DNA from: Chloroflexota bacterium
Lineage (GTDB): Bacteria; Chloroflexota; Anaerolineae; Ardenticatenales; Ardenticatenaceae
Assembly (NCBI GenBank): GCA_003520455.1
Contig: DOUV01001101.1
Location: forward strand, 1-14,974
Direction: 5' to 3'
Length of the DNA stretch: 14,974 nt
Shown here: positions 1-7,373 of the stretch, piece after piece
Position numbering within the stretch: position 1 is the first letter of the stretch
Layout: the number at the start of each line of letters is the position of its first letter
Notes under the pieces: model-generated
Databases searched by the model: none
What the model was told of the DNA's origin: nothing
The model's input: only the letters and a program-made list of their open reading frames with translations
Translations under genes and position numbers: made by a program

Positions 1-808
1 CGTGCCAGCGCCGGCGGAAACTGGCCGCCGCAAGGGCCGCGCCGGGCGTCAGCAGGCCAGCTCCCACCTCCTCGCGCAGTTCCTCCATGATCAAGCGACT
101 TTCGGTCCGAGCCGCAAAGAGCGCAACGACGCCTACGGCGAGGACCCCCAGCCAGTCGGCGAGCAGGCTGATCAGGCAGGCCGCCGTGCCGGTCGCAACA
201 AAGGCGTTGTGGGTGGCGTGCAATACGATTGCCCCGCCCAGGCCGAGAAAGGGTGCCGCTAACCGCTTCGGCCGCGAGAGCGCATACCGGCTATAGCCCA
301 GTGCAGCACCGGTGACGGCCGTGAAGAGAGCATGATTGAGACCGAAGATCACCGCGCGCAAGAAGACGACGAGCCCCCACCCGCTCCAACCATTTTCGAA
401 GAAAGCGCCCAGGAAGTAGAAAATGTTCTCGGTCATCGCGAAACCAAAGCCGACCAGGGCACCATAGAGAAGCCCGTCCAGCACGCCGTCGAACTCGCGA
501 CGATAGAAGAGGAAGATCGCTGCGAGCGGAAGCGCCTTGACACACTCCTCGATGGCCGGCGCCAGGAGCGCCGCTCCAATGAAATCGGCCCCTTCGGGGG
601 TCACCAGCACACGGATGGGGAGATCGAAGAGCAGCTCAAGGACCAGCGCAAGGACGATTGCAGGGATGGCCCCCCAGATGAACGTGATTGCGAGCAACCA
701 GAATGGCTCGCGCTCGTAGCGATCGAACCACCACACAACGGCCACATAGACGACAGTTGGAATCAGTGCGGCCTGCAAGGAGAGAAACAGCGCGGCTACC
801 GTGGCCAT
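1..808 (-). CDS. PrsW-family intramembrane metalloprotease, partial (C-terminus beyond window edge)
   Basis: The minus-strand frame opens at ATG 808 and stays open to base 1, giving 269 residues with no stop, so the gene is cut by the window edge. The protein is strongly hydrophobic with several membrane segments. Family motifs are visible in order: an E-E-x-x-K motif at residues 87-91 (PAIEECVK), DGLLYGALVGFGFAMTEN around 111-128, NHALF at 158-162 (H159), and HATHN at 197-201 (H197, H200). These are the glutamates and histidines conserved in PrsW/CPBP-type membrane proteases, which cleave membrane-bound substrates such as anti-sigma factors; the substrate here is unknown. The start overlaps the end of the upstream PHP gene by 13 bases, which suggests translational coupling in a three-gene operon. 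No strong ribosome site is visible. Family assignment is confident; the function is not. Confidence 0.85.
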   Translation of the reverse strand, partial: MATVAALFLSLQAALIPTVVYVAVVWWFDRYEREPFWLLAITFIWGAIPAIVLALVLELLFDLPIRVLVTPEGADFIGAALLAPAIEECVKALPLAAIFLFYRREFDGVLDGLLYGALVGFGFAMTENIFYFLGAFFENGWSGWGLVVFLRAVIFGLNHALFTAVTGAALGYSRYALSRPKRLAAPFLGLGGAIVLHATHNAFVATGTAACLISLLADWLGVLAVGVVALFAARTESRLIMEELREEVGAGLLTPGAALAAASFRRRWH

Positions 809-1464
809 TCTCGCCGCCCCCGCAGCTTCCTGGCAATCTTCGCGTAGGCGCTATTGAGGCGCACCCACGGCAAGCTCATTCGCCCGGCGATCCGCGCCTG
901 TTTCAAGCTCTCGAGAAAGCACTCAGGCCCATCGAAGGGGGCGAGTTCGACGAAGGCCTGGCCGATTTCGCACGCCGCGTGGGCATCGCTCCCGGCCGTG
1001 ACGAGCTTCCCGTGTTGGCGCGCCACTTGAGCGGCCAGCTGGTTGTCGGCCGTGAACGTGCAGCGCGCGTTGAGCACTTCAAGCGCGTCCACTCGATCGA
1101 TGGCGCGCAGCAGCTCGGTCATGCCGAGCGCCGAGGCACGCCGCACCCGGTCCACCGGATGGGGCACCGAGATCACCCCGCCCTGCACGCGGATCCGGTC
1201 GATGGTCTCATCGAGGGAAAGACCCCGCGGGATCTCCTCGCATAAGAAGTAGCCGATGACCTCACCGGCCGCCGTGCGCACCTCCTCGGCGACGATCACC
1301 GGAAAGGGCGCGCGTTCGGCCAGATCAAGCGCCCCGCGGATGGTGTTGTGATCGGTGACGGCGATGCCGTCGAGCCCTCGGCGTTGCACCGCCGCGATCA
1401 CCGCCTCGTAGCTCGTGAGCGAATCCGGCGAGCGGAACGTGTGCAAATGAAGATCGAAGCGCAT
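796..1464 (-). CDS. PHP-domain metal-dependent phosphoesterase
   Basis: A 222-residue protein with the complete PHP metal-binding signature: D-L-H-L-H-T at residues 4-9 (H6, H8), T-D-H-N at 37-40 (D38, H39), the glutamate of A-E-E (60-61), P-H-P at 101-103 (H102), and G-S-D-A-H at 158-162 (D160, H162). Such stand-alone PHP proteins (TrpH/YciV-like) hydrolyse phosphoesters, for example nucleoside 3',5'-bisphosphates or oligonucleotide ends, using two or three metal ions; the substrate here cannot be read from sequence. It has no signal peptide, so it is cytoplasmic. It begins 6 bases after the stop of the YbhN-like gene and its end overlaps the PrsW start, so the three are probably co-transcribed. 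Confidence 0.88.
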   Translation of the reverse strand: MRFDLHLHTFRSPDSLTSYEAVIAAVQRRGLDGIAVTDHNTIRGALDLAERAPFPVIVAEEVRTAAGEVIGYFLCEEIPRGLSLDETIDRIRVQGGVISVPHPVDRVRRASALGMTELLRAIDRVDALEVLNARCTFTADNQLAAQVARQHGKLVTAGSDAHAACEIGQAFVELAPFDGPECFLESLKQARIAGRMSLPWVRLNSAYAKIARKLRGRREWPR

Positions 1465-1470
1465 GGTTCA

Positions 1471-2499
1471 TCAGGAGTCCATGGTCAACGGCCGGTGGCC
1501 GCTGCTCGCTTGCAGGTCGGCGATCTGATCCCCGATGGCGGACGACTCGAACAACCGGCGCCGGTTGAGTGAGAGAGCCGCCACACCCAGACCAACGCCA
1601 AACCAGAGCGTCCCGAAGCGAATCAGGAGGGTCGCAGCCACAGCCACTGTCTCCGGTGTCCGAACCATCAGCTGCAACAGGCCGGCGATACTGGCCTCGG
1701 CACCACCGAGGCCCCCCGGCATCATCACGATTGCCCCGATGATCGTGGCGAACGCAAGGATAAAGATCGCCTGCTGCAGGAGATGGACACCGGGTGGCAC
1801 CCCCAGTCCCCGCAGAACGAAGTAGAAGGCGACCCCCTCCATCCCCCAGGAAACCACGCCAATGGCGATGGCCACCAGCAGCGCTCTGGGTCGGAGCAGA
1901 TCGGCCGCACTCTCGTAGAACTGGTGCAGGCTGTGCGCGAAGCGCCCCAACAGTGGCAAGCGCTCACCCCACCCCAGCAACCGGAGAGCGCCGGACCGCC
2001 ACTGGGCCAGGACGATCAACGCCAGCAACCCGCCAAGCGTCACCCCCAACAGCACCCACGTCTGGCCTGCCGGCCCGACTGTAAGTCCCACCGTACAGAG
2101 CAGCGCCATCGCCACGCCGTCCGTCAGTCGCTCGGCCATGATGATCGGCGCCGTGCGCGCCATCGGCACGCCGGCCAGCCCGCGTAGAAAGTAACTCTTG
2201 ACGACCTCCCCAACCTTGCCAGGCGTGAGGAGGAAGGCGAATCCGGAGAGGAAAATCGCCAGGCTGGTGCCAAGGGGCACACCCCGCACGTTCAGTCGCC
2301 GCAGATAGTATTCCCACTTGACGAATCGCAGGGCGTAGTTGATCAAGGTCAATCCCAGAATCAACGGGAGGTAGCCCCACCGGAACCGCGCCAGGGCGGT
2401 CGGGAGGGCCCGCACGTCGCCGTAGATCGCGAGGCCGGCGAAAACGACCAGGGCCAACAGGAGCGAGAGGGCGATCTTATGACGCAGGTCTGAAACCAT
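1471..2499 (-). CDS. YbhN / lysylphosphatidylglycerol synthase TM-region family membrane protein (UPF0104)
   Basis: A 342-residue, very hydrophobic protein with roughly eight membrane helices. Family hallmarks are LLTPGKVGEVVKSYFLR near residues 94-110, ERLTDGVAMALL near 128-139, and MMPGGLGGAEASIAG near 272-286; these typify the flippase-like half of MprF and stand-alone YbhN proteins. It lacks the soluble aminoacyl-transferase half of MprF, so it is not a complete lysyl-PG synthase; lipid transport or flipping is a family-level guess. ATG 2499 is preceded by GGAG four bases upstream. It is the first gene of the minus-strand operon with the PHP and PrsW genes; a good extended -10 lies about 125 bases upstream. 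Confidence 0.85.
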   Translation of the reverse strand: MVSDLRHKIALSLLLALVVFAGLAIYGDVRALPTALARFRWGYLPLILGLTLINYALRFVKWEYYLRRLNVRGVPLGTSLAIFLSGFAFLLTPGKVGEVVKSYFLRGLAGVPMARTAPIIMAERLTDGVAMALLCTVGLTVGPAGQTWVLLGVTLGGLLALIVLAQWRSGALRLLGWGERLPLLGRFAHSLHQFYESAADLLRPRALLVAIAIGVVSWGMEGVAFYFVLRGLGVPPGVHLLQQAIFILAFATIIGAIVMMPGGLGGAEASIAGLLQLMVRTPETVAVAATLLIRFGTLWFGVGLGVAALSLNRRRLFESSAIGDQIADLQASSGHRPLTMDS

Positions 2500-2622
2500 C
2501 TTTCTCCGGAGTCGGTTGTCTGTGCTCCGTTGTCACTGGTCCACAATTCGATCGATCGCGGATGACAGACGCCGTTTCGCAGAATCGGTTCGTTCTTTTC
2601 CCACACCATGGAGATGAGTGCG

Positions 2623-2628
2623 ATTATA
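2623..2628 (-). promoter_or_regulatory. Extended -10 element for the YbhN-PHP-PrsW operon
   Basis: On the minus strand this reads TATAAT preceded by TGC, a perfect -10 with the TGn extension. No good -35 is visible, which an extended -10 can tolerate. Transcription would begin near 2616 and leave a leader of about 115 bases before ATG 2499. Confidence 0.5.
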
Positions 2629-2761
2629 GCATATCCCGGACATGACGCACGCGGGCCGCTGCTCGTCGCCAGGGCTGCCCAACTGTCGAAAGATCCGCGA
2701 CATTCGGCTTACGGTCTGATCTCCGACTGTGACACGGCCCCGGGAGGAACGAGCAGCTATC

Positions 2762-2791
2762 TTGACAAAGGGGCCATAGCGCGTGTATCGT
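2762..2791 (+). promoter_or_regulatory. Sigma70-like promoter of the DtxR/MntR-type regulator
   Basis: A perfect TTGACA (2762-2767) is followed after 18 bases by TATCGT (2786-2791). It lies about 40 bases upstream of the proposed GTG start, directly before an inverted repeat. The -10 is imperfect, so the call rests mainly on the -35 and the position. Confidence 0.5.
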
Positions 2792-2797
2792 TTTGTG

Positions 2798-2814
2798 TCT
2801 CGAGTGAATCGAGA
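2798..2814. promoter_or_regulatory. Inverted repeat, possible operator overlapping the transcription start
   Basis: TCTCGA and TCGAGA are perfect inverted arms around GTGAA. The element lies just downstream of the putative -10 and 15 bases before the GTG start, a typical place for autorepression. It does not resemble the long AT-rich DtxR or MntR boxes I know, so it could simply be an RNA hairpin. Confidence 0.35.
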
Positions 2815-2829
2815 GGAAAGGAAGTACTT

Positions 2830-3486
2830 GTGCTCAGTGCCGCGATGGAAGATTACCTGCGCACGATCTACGTGCTCGGCGGCCAGCAGACTCCGGTCAA
2901 TACGACGGCGCTGGCCGTGGCTCTGGATGTGACGCCAGCCTCGGTCACTGGCATGATGAAGCGGCTCGCCGAGCTCAAGCTCGTGACGCATGAGCCGTAC
3001 CGGGGCGTTGTGCTGACCACGGCTGGAACAAAAGTCGCGCTCGAGGTCTTACGCCACCACCGTCTTATCGAACTCTACCTGGCAGAGGCGTTCGGCTACT
3101 CCTGGGACCAGGTCCATGAGGAGGCCGACCGGCTGGAGCATGCCATCTCGGAGGAACTTGAGGCCCGCATCTTCGCGGTCCTCGGCCATCCGACCCACGA
3201 CCCTCACGGCGATCCCATTCCCACATACGAGGGTGATCTTCCAATCGAAGCTGGTGAGCCCCTAACTGCGCTCGATAGCGGCGACCGGGCCGTGATCCTC
3301 CGAGTATTGAACCAGGATGGGGCCTTGCTGCGCTATCTGGCCCACCTGGGGCTGGTGCCGCAGACTGAAATCGAGGTATTGGAGGTGGCGCCCTTTGAGG
3401 GTCCGGTGACCGTCGCGGTCAGCGAGATCGAGCACGCGCTGGGCCGCGAACTGGCCCGGCAGATCGTGGTCGATCGGATCAAGTAG
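2830..3486 (+). CDS. DtxR/MntR-family metal-dependent transcriptional regulator with FeoA-like C-terminal domain
   Basis: I choose GTG 2830 because the family N-terminus (MEDYLRTIY) begins five codons later and GGAAAGGAAG lies just upstream; a longer frame to 2608 has no family similarity. This gives 218 residues: a winged-helix domain (about 1-65, including TPASVTGMMKRLAELKLV), a metal/dimerisation domain (about 70-135) and a FeoA/SH3-like domain (about 140-215). Candidate metal residues are D8, H77, D100, E103 and H104. D8 matches B. subtilis MntR, where iron sensors have Met; position 100 is acidic where DtxR/IdeR have Cys. That favours Mn(II) sensing, although MntR Glu11 is replaced by Arg. 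Such proteins repress metal-uptake genes when loaded with metal. No transporter is adjacent. A hairpin terminator follows. Confidence 0.88.
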   Translation: MLSAAMEDYLRTIYVLGGQQTPVNTTALAVALDVTPASVTGMMKRLAELKLVTHEPYRGVVLTTAGTKVALEVLRHHRLIELYLAEAFGYSWDQVHEEADRLEHAISEELEARIFAVLGHPTHDPHGDPIPTYEGDLPIEAGEPLTALDSGDRAVILRVLNQDGALLRYLAHLGLVPQTEIEVLEVAPFEGPVTVAVSEIEHALGRELARQIVVDRIK

Positions 3487-3504
3487 ATCGTCGCAGAGAA
3501 ACGC

Positions 3505-3536
3505 AGCGGCCCGGGTTCGAGCGAATCCGGGCCGCT
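3505..3536 (+). terminator. Strong GC-rich stem-loop after the metal regulator
   Basis: The arms AGCGGCCCGG (3505-3514) and CCGGGCCGCT (3527-3536) are perfectly complementary, and the interior adds a G-T pair and TTC/GAA, leaving a four-base loop. Only a weak T-run follows (TTGTGTG). It sits 19 bases after the stop codon and probably ends the regulator transcript. Confidence 0.7.
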
Positions 3537-3592
3537 TGTGTGCTGCAGATCCCACCCACCGTCTCTCGTTGGCCTTCGGCACAAACCGGCAA

Positions 3593-3663
3593 CAGGTTGA
3601 AGGTTCGTAAGTTGAAAGTCACCCAGACACGCTGGTACTTATAACCTTCGAATCTGCAACCTG
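3593..3663. repeat. Imperfect inverted repeat in the convergent intergenic region
   Basis: CAGGTTGAAGGTTCG (3593-3607) and CGAATCTGCAACCTG (3649-3663) match as inverted arms in 13 of 15 positions around a 41-base spacer. The stretch is richer in A/T than its surroundings and lies between convergent gene ends. It may be a dispersed repeat or a bidirectional terminator. Confidence 0.5.
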
Positions 3664-3673
3664 CCCCCCGCGA

Positions 3674-4270
3674 TCACTCCTCGTCAGTCTCCGCTCGCGG
3701 CTCGCCGCTTTCTTCAGGGATTGGCTTCACGTGCGTGGCCTGCGGCCCCTTCTCTGTGTCCTCGACTTCTATCTGGACGCGCTGGCCCTGCTTGAGCGTC
3801 TTGTAGCCCTCACCCTCGATCCCGCTGTAATGGACGAAGATCTCGATGCCGTTGTCAAGAGTGACAAAGCCGAATCCCTTGCGATCGTTGAACCACTTGA
3901 CGTGACCGGTGTACTCCTCGCCGCCATGTCCGTAGAGTGGATGCCCGCTGCCGCTGACATAACCGCTGGTTGTCTCCTCAGATTCGGTCGTGCGGCGTTC
4001 CTCTGCTGGCGAGTGATTACTGGCTGCCGAACTCCCTCGCGAGCGCTCACCCTCAACTGAGGCTCGCGGGGTATAACGCTCACTTGCGGCCGCAACCCTT
4101 TCGACCGGTGCACGCATGCGCTCCATTCTGACGGCGCAGACCGGACACATCTCCGGTTCTTCGATCCTGCCTGTCGTCTCATACTGCTGGCGCTGCTGCG
4201 CAACCGTCCAGACGAACTGGTTGCCACACTCGGCGCACTCCAGCATGCGGTCACTGAACGTCGGTTCCAT
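3674..4270 (-). CDS. Zinc-ribbon plus cold-shock-domain protein
   Basis: A 198-residue two-domain protein. Residues 1-50 form a probable zinc ribbon with two C-x-x-C pairs (C12/C15 and C42/C45) and the pattern of short 'probable zinc-ribbon' proteins (zf-trcl type). Residues 51-119 are a low-complexity, Ser/Glu/Arg-rich linker, probably disordered. Residues 120-184 are a cold-shock domain with RNP1 (KGFGFVT, 131-137) and RNP2 (IFVHYS, 144-149), which binds single-stranded RNA or DNA. The acidic tail (EESGEPRAETDEE) is also low-complexity. ATG 4270 has AAGGAG eight bases upstream. It follows gyrA on the same strand by 65 bases and might be co-transcribed. A role as nucleic-acid chaperone is inferred from the domain; it is much longer than a 70-residue CspA. 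Confidence 0.88.
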   Translation of the reverse strand: MEPTFSDRMLECAECGNQFVWTVAQQRQQYETTGRIEEPEMCPVCAVRMERMRAPVERVAAASERYTPRASVEGERSRGSSAASNHSPAEERRTTESEETTSGYVSGSGHPLYGHGGEEYTGHVKWFNDRKGFGFVTLDNGIEIFVHYSGIEGEGYKTLKQGQRVQIEVEDTEKGPQATHVKPIPEESGEPRAETDEE

Positions 4271-4278
4271 ACTTCAGG

Positions 4279-4284
4279 CTCCTT
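4279..4284 (-). promoter_or_regulatory. Ribosome binding site for the zinc-ribbon/cold-shock gene
   Basis: AAGGAG on the minus strand, eight bases before ATG 4270, fixes the start. Confidence 0.7.
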
Positions 4285-4335
4285 CTAGCGCCTCAAGCGA
4301 CACTGCTTCCGCGCCGTCGGAGCCCGCCGCCTTTG

Positions 4336-7209
4336 CTATGAAGATCGACGACGGCCTCGGCGACCCTTCGCCGAGGAATCAGGCTCGGAAGTGGCGCCGC
4401 TCTCGTTGCGAGATGCGGTAGGTTTGCGACGTGATGATGCCGGAGCGCGGGTCGTTTTGGCTGGTTTTGTCTCCTCGGCCGCATCCCTGGTGCTTGCACT
4501 GTGCCGGCGCGACCGGCGCCGGGTTGGTGTAGCTTCCTTCGCATCGTCCGCTACGCTCCGCGTACCAGCTGTGCCTGTCTCTGCCGAACGTTTCTGCCGC
4601 GTTCGGCGCCCCGCTGTCGGGCCCTTTTTAGAGACGGAGGACTTTCGTGCCGTAGCCGTCTTCTTCGCTTTCGCCTCGCGGCTCTTCGCTGAACGGGGGG
4701 CAGGCACCACCTCCTCTCGCGGGGAAGCACTTTCTGTGCCAGCGAGCCATTCGGAGCTCTCGCCCCATTTCAGCGCGCCCGCAACGACCTGTCCTTTGGG
4801 GAGTTCAAACACCACCTCCCCAATCGATGGCCGCCCGGCAATGGCAATGTGTCGCATGAGCACATCGTTCGCCGCGCGCTTGTCGCTGAAGAGAGTCAGA
4901 CGGTCGCTGTCCCGGACGACAGCTGCGGCGGCCAGTGGACCGGTTCGCTTCGGATTGAGACGCATAGCCTGTAATCCCTTGCCATAGCGTCCCTGGAGGC
5001 CGTAGTCGCTGAGCGGAGTCCGCTTCCCGAAACCCTGCTCGGTGACCACGAACAGCTCATCACCCCTGCGGGTGAACCCGGCTCCCACCACGATGTCATC
5101 CCGGGCTTCGAGCTTGATGCCGTTGACGCCCATCGCGCCCAGGCCCATCGACCGAACCTCATCCTCCCGAAAACGAATCCCCATGCCCTGGCGGCTCACC
5201 AGGATGAGGTCGTCCTCACCGCCGCTGAGCCCGGCCCAGAGGAGCGCATCGGCATCGTCAACATTGATGACCGCGCTCCCGGCGTAGATCGAACCAAGCT
5301 CTTTGGCATCAGCCCGCATCACCTTCCCTTGCCGGGTGACCATCACTAGATAGACGTTGCCCGGCGACTCCTCTTTCCCTCGCGCCTCAGCCGGGATCTC
5401 GAGCACCGCCGCCACCTCCTCGTCACGGTTGAAGCCGGAAATGAGTTGATGGAGTGACTCTCCGTTCGAGCGGCCGGTCTTCTCTGGCAGTTGATGGACC
5501 GGGAAGCGATAGCCACGGCCACGGGTGCTCAGCAGGAGCAGGTCGTTGCGGTTGTTGGCAGTGATGATGTGGCTGTACTCGCCCCCCGAACGCGGTCTGT
5601 CGGCGCCGTTGACCCAGCGCTGAATCTCGCCCCGCTGAGTGATGGTGACGAGCACGTCGGTGTCTGAAATCAGCTCGTCATGGCGGACCTCCCCGGTGTA
5701 CTCGGCCTCCGTGACGATCTGGGTGCGGCGGAGGTCGCCGTAGCGCTGTTTGAGCTCCTCGAGATCGGTCTTGATGACCTTCAGAATTTTGGCTGGGTGC
5801 TTTAGGAGATCGATCAAGTAGTCGATGAGCTCGACGAGCTCCTGGTATTCCTCCTCAATCTTCCGCCGCTCGAGTTGAGCCAGGCGGCGTAGTTGCATGT
5901 CGAGAATCGCCGTCGCTTGGGCCTCGGTCAGGCTGAAGCGCTTGATCAAGTTCGTGCGCGCCGTATCCGTGGTCCGTGAGCGCCGGATGGTGGTGATGAC
6001 CTCGTCCAGACGATCGAGGGCGATTCGCAGGCCCTCCAAAATATGGGCGCGGGCGCGGGCGCGCTCCAAATCATACTCAGAGCGGCGCCGGATCACCTCC
6101 TGGCGGTGCTGGAGGTACAATTGGAGAACGCGTTTGAGCGAGAGCATGCGCGGCTGACCATCCACCAAGGCCAGGAGGATGACGCCGAAAGTCTGCCGCA
6201 GCGGGGTGAGCTTGAACAGCTGGGCGAGAACCTCGCGGGGTTCGACATTCCGCGTCAATTCGATGACCACGCGCATCCCGCGGCGATCAGACTCGTCGCG
6301 CAGATCCGTGATCCCCTCGATGCGCCCCTCGCGCGCCAGATCGGCGATGCGCTCGATCAGGTTGCTCTTGTTGGTCTGGTAGGGTAGTTCGGTCACCACA
6401 ATCCGGGCACGGCCGCGACTCATTTCCTCGACGTGCGTCTTGGCCTGAACCACCAGGCTCCCCCGGCCCGTGGCGTAGGCGTTGAGGATGGTGTCAGTGC
6501 CATCGTGGTTGCGGTCGTCACGGTAGCGATAGACGATTCCTCCCGTGGGGAAATCCGGCCCCTGGATGAACTCGAGCAGATCCTCGACCGTGATCTCGTC
6601 AACGTTCCGATAGTGATCGATCATATAGATCAGCGCATCGCAGACCTCGCCAAGATTGTGGGGCGGCACGTTGGTGCTCATCCCCACGGCGATGCCGCTG
6701 GCGCCGTTGACCAGCAGATTGGGCAGCCGCGCCGGCAAGACCAGCGGCTCCGTGAGCGAGCCGTCGAAGTTGTCGCTGAACTCGACGGTGTTCTTCTCGA
6801 TGTCGGCCAGCATCTCCAGCGCCGCCGGCGCCAGGCGCGCCTCGGTGTAGCGCATCGCCGCCGCCGCATCGCCGTCCACCGAGCCGAAGTTGCCCTGACC
6901 GTCCACCAGCAGATAGCGCATCGAGAAGTCCTGCGCCATCCGCACCATCGCGTCGTAGACCGCGCTGTCCCCGTGGGGGTGGTACTTGCCCAGCACCTCG
7001 CCCACGATCCGGGCGCTCTTCTTGTAGGGCCGCTCCGGTCGCAAGCCCATATCGTACATCGCGTAGAGGATCCGCCGGTGGACCGGCTTGAGCCCGTCGC
7101 GCACATCGGGCAGCGCCCGGCTCACGATCACGCTCATCGCGTAGTCCAGATAAGCTTCTTGCATCTCGGCATTGATGTCAATCTGCTTGACGATGCCAAC
7201 CTCACTCAT
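4336..7209 (-). CDS. gyrA: DNA gyrase subunit A (type IIA topoisomerase A subunit) with long basic C-terminal tail
   Basis: ATG 7209 is chosen over an in-frame TTG at 7224 because GGAGGA lies between them at ideal distance from the ATG. The 957-residue protein has the full breakage-reunion domain: the DNA-cleaving tyrosine Y121 in A-M-R-Y-T-E-A-R-L, preceded by R120, and the quinolone-determining segment [10 protein letters not shown] (78-87) with wild-type S82 and D86. A beta-pinwheel C-terminal domain covers about 500-815. The canonical first-blade GyrA box (QRRGGKG type) is not evident; the matching stretch reads ADRPRSGGE, near residue 537. The last 140 or so residues are low-complexity and rich in K, R, S, T and A, beyond the usual gyrase end. 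With GyrB it introduces negative supercoils; given the missing box, a topoisomerase IV-like role is possible. Confidence 0.93.
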   Translation of the reverse strand: MSEVGIVKQIDINAEMQEAYLDYAMSVIVSRALPDVRDGLKPVHRRILYAMYDMGLRPERPYKKSARIVGEVLGKYHPHGDSAVYDAMVRMAQDFSMRYLLVDGQGNFGSVDGDAAAAMRYTEARLAPAALEMLADIEKNTVEFSDNFDGSLTEPLVLPARLPNLLVNGASGIAVGMSTNVPPHNLGEVCDALIYMIDHYRNVDEITVEDLLEFIQGPDFPTGGIVYRYRDDRNHDGTDTILNAYATGRGSLVVQAKTHVEEMSRGRARIVVTELPYQTNKSNLIERIADLAREGRIEGITDLRDESDRRGMRVVIELTRNVEPREVLAQLFKLTPLRQTFGVILLALVDGQPRMLSLKRVLQLYLQHRQEVIRRRSEYDLERARARAHILEGLRIALDRLDEVITTIRRSRTTDTARTNLIKRFSLTEAQATAILDMQLRRLAQLERRKIEEEYQELVELIDYLIDLLKHPAKILKVIKTDLEELKQRYGDLRRTQIVTEAEYTGEVRHDELISDTDVLVTITQRGEIQRWVNGADRPRSGGEYSHIITANNRNDLLLLSTRGRGYRFPVHQLPEKTGRSNGESLHQLISGFNRDEEVAAVLEIPAEARGKEESPGNVYLVMVTRQGKVMRADAKELGSIYAGSAVINVDDADALLWAGLSGGEDDLILVSRQGMGIRFREDEVRSMGLGAMGVNGIKLEARDDIVVGAGFTRRGDELFVVTEQGFGKRTPLSDYGLQGRYGKGLQAMRLNPKRTGPLAAAAVVRDSDRLTLFSDKRAANDVLMRHIAIAGRPSIGEVVFELPKGQVVAGALKWGESSEWLAGTESASPREEVVPAPRSAKSREAKAKKTATARKSSVSKKGPTAGRRTRQKRSAETGTAGTRSVADDAKEATPTRRRSRRHSASTRDAAEETKPAKTTRAPASSRRKPTASRNESGATSEPDSSAKGRRGRRRSS

Positions 7210-7281
7210 CAGCGCTTCCTCCAAAAGTAGCAGTCACCCGATGCACTCCGGGCACCTGTTGACCCGTCCCTCAAATATCTA

Positions 7282-7311
7282 ATCCTAGCACAGATGTGCG
7301 ACCATGTGCAA
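7282..7311 (-). promoter_or_regulatory. Putative gyrA promoter
   Basis: On the minus strand, TTGCAC (7306-7311) is followed after 18 bases by TAGGAT (7282-7287) with an upstream TGC extension. The leader to ATG 7209 would be about 65 bases. The spacer holds a small inverted repeat (GCACA, TC, TGTGC). The -35 matches poorly; the extended -10 is the better evidence. Confidence 0.45.
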
Positions 7312-7335
7312 GGCCCAAAACGAAGACCCCGAGCA

Positions 7336-7373
7336 TAGCCGTTGCGCAAGCGACGGCTACGCTCGCTTGCGCA
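7336..7373 (-). terminator. Overlapping, mutually exclusive hairpins at the end of the LysR gene
   Basis: TGCGCAAGCGA (7343-7353) and TCGCTTGCGCA (7363-7373) form a perfect 11-bp stem whose 9-base loop contains the LysR stop codon. A second perfect 7-bp stem, TAGCCGT (7336-7342) with ACGGCTA (7353-7359), shares bases with it, so only one can form at a time. No T-run follows directly; a TTTTG lies about 15 bases on. Probably the transcript end, possibly an attenuator-like switch. Confidence 0.5.

Larger units (their letters stand above)
2500..2829. other. Divergent intergenic region between membrane-protein operon and metal regulator
   Basis: About 330 bases with no convincing gene. An open frame runs through part of it (from 2608, in frame with the regulator), but its translation is unlike the DtxR family, which begins at about 2830. 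It holds the minus-strand extended -10 (2623-2628), a plus-strand sigma70-like promoter (2762-2791) and an inverted repeat (2798-2814). Confidence 0.6.

Noticed and set aside
332..847. Plus-strand ORF over the PrsW region
   Set aside because: Low-complexity charged translation typical of an antisense shadow; the opposite strand has all PrsW motifs.
2608..2829. N-terminal extension of the metal regulator
   Set aside because: The 74 extra residues do not match the family, cover the promoter and operator, and a GTG with a ribosome site stands at the family start.
3506..3535. Possible tRNA T-arm (GGTTCGAGCGAATCC)
   Set aside because: It is the core of a long perfect hairpin; no acceptor, D-arm or anticodon arm can be placed around it.
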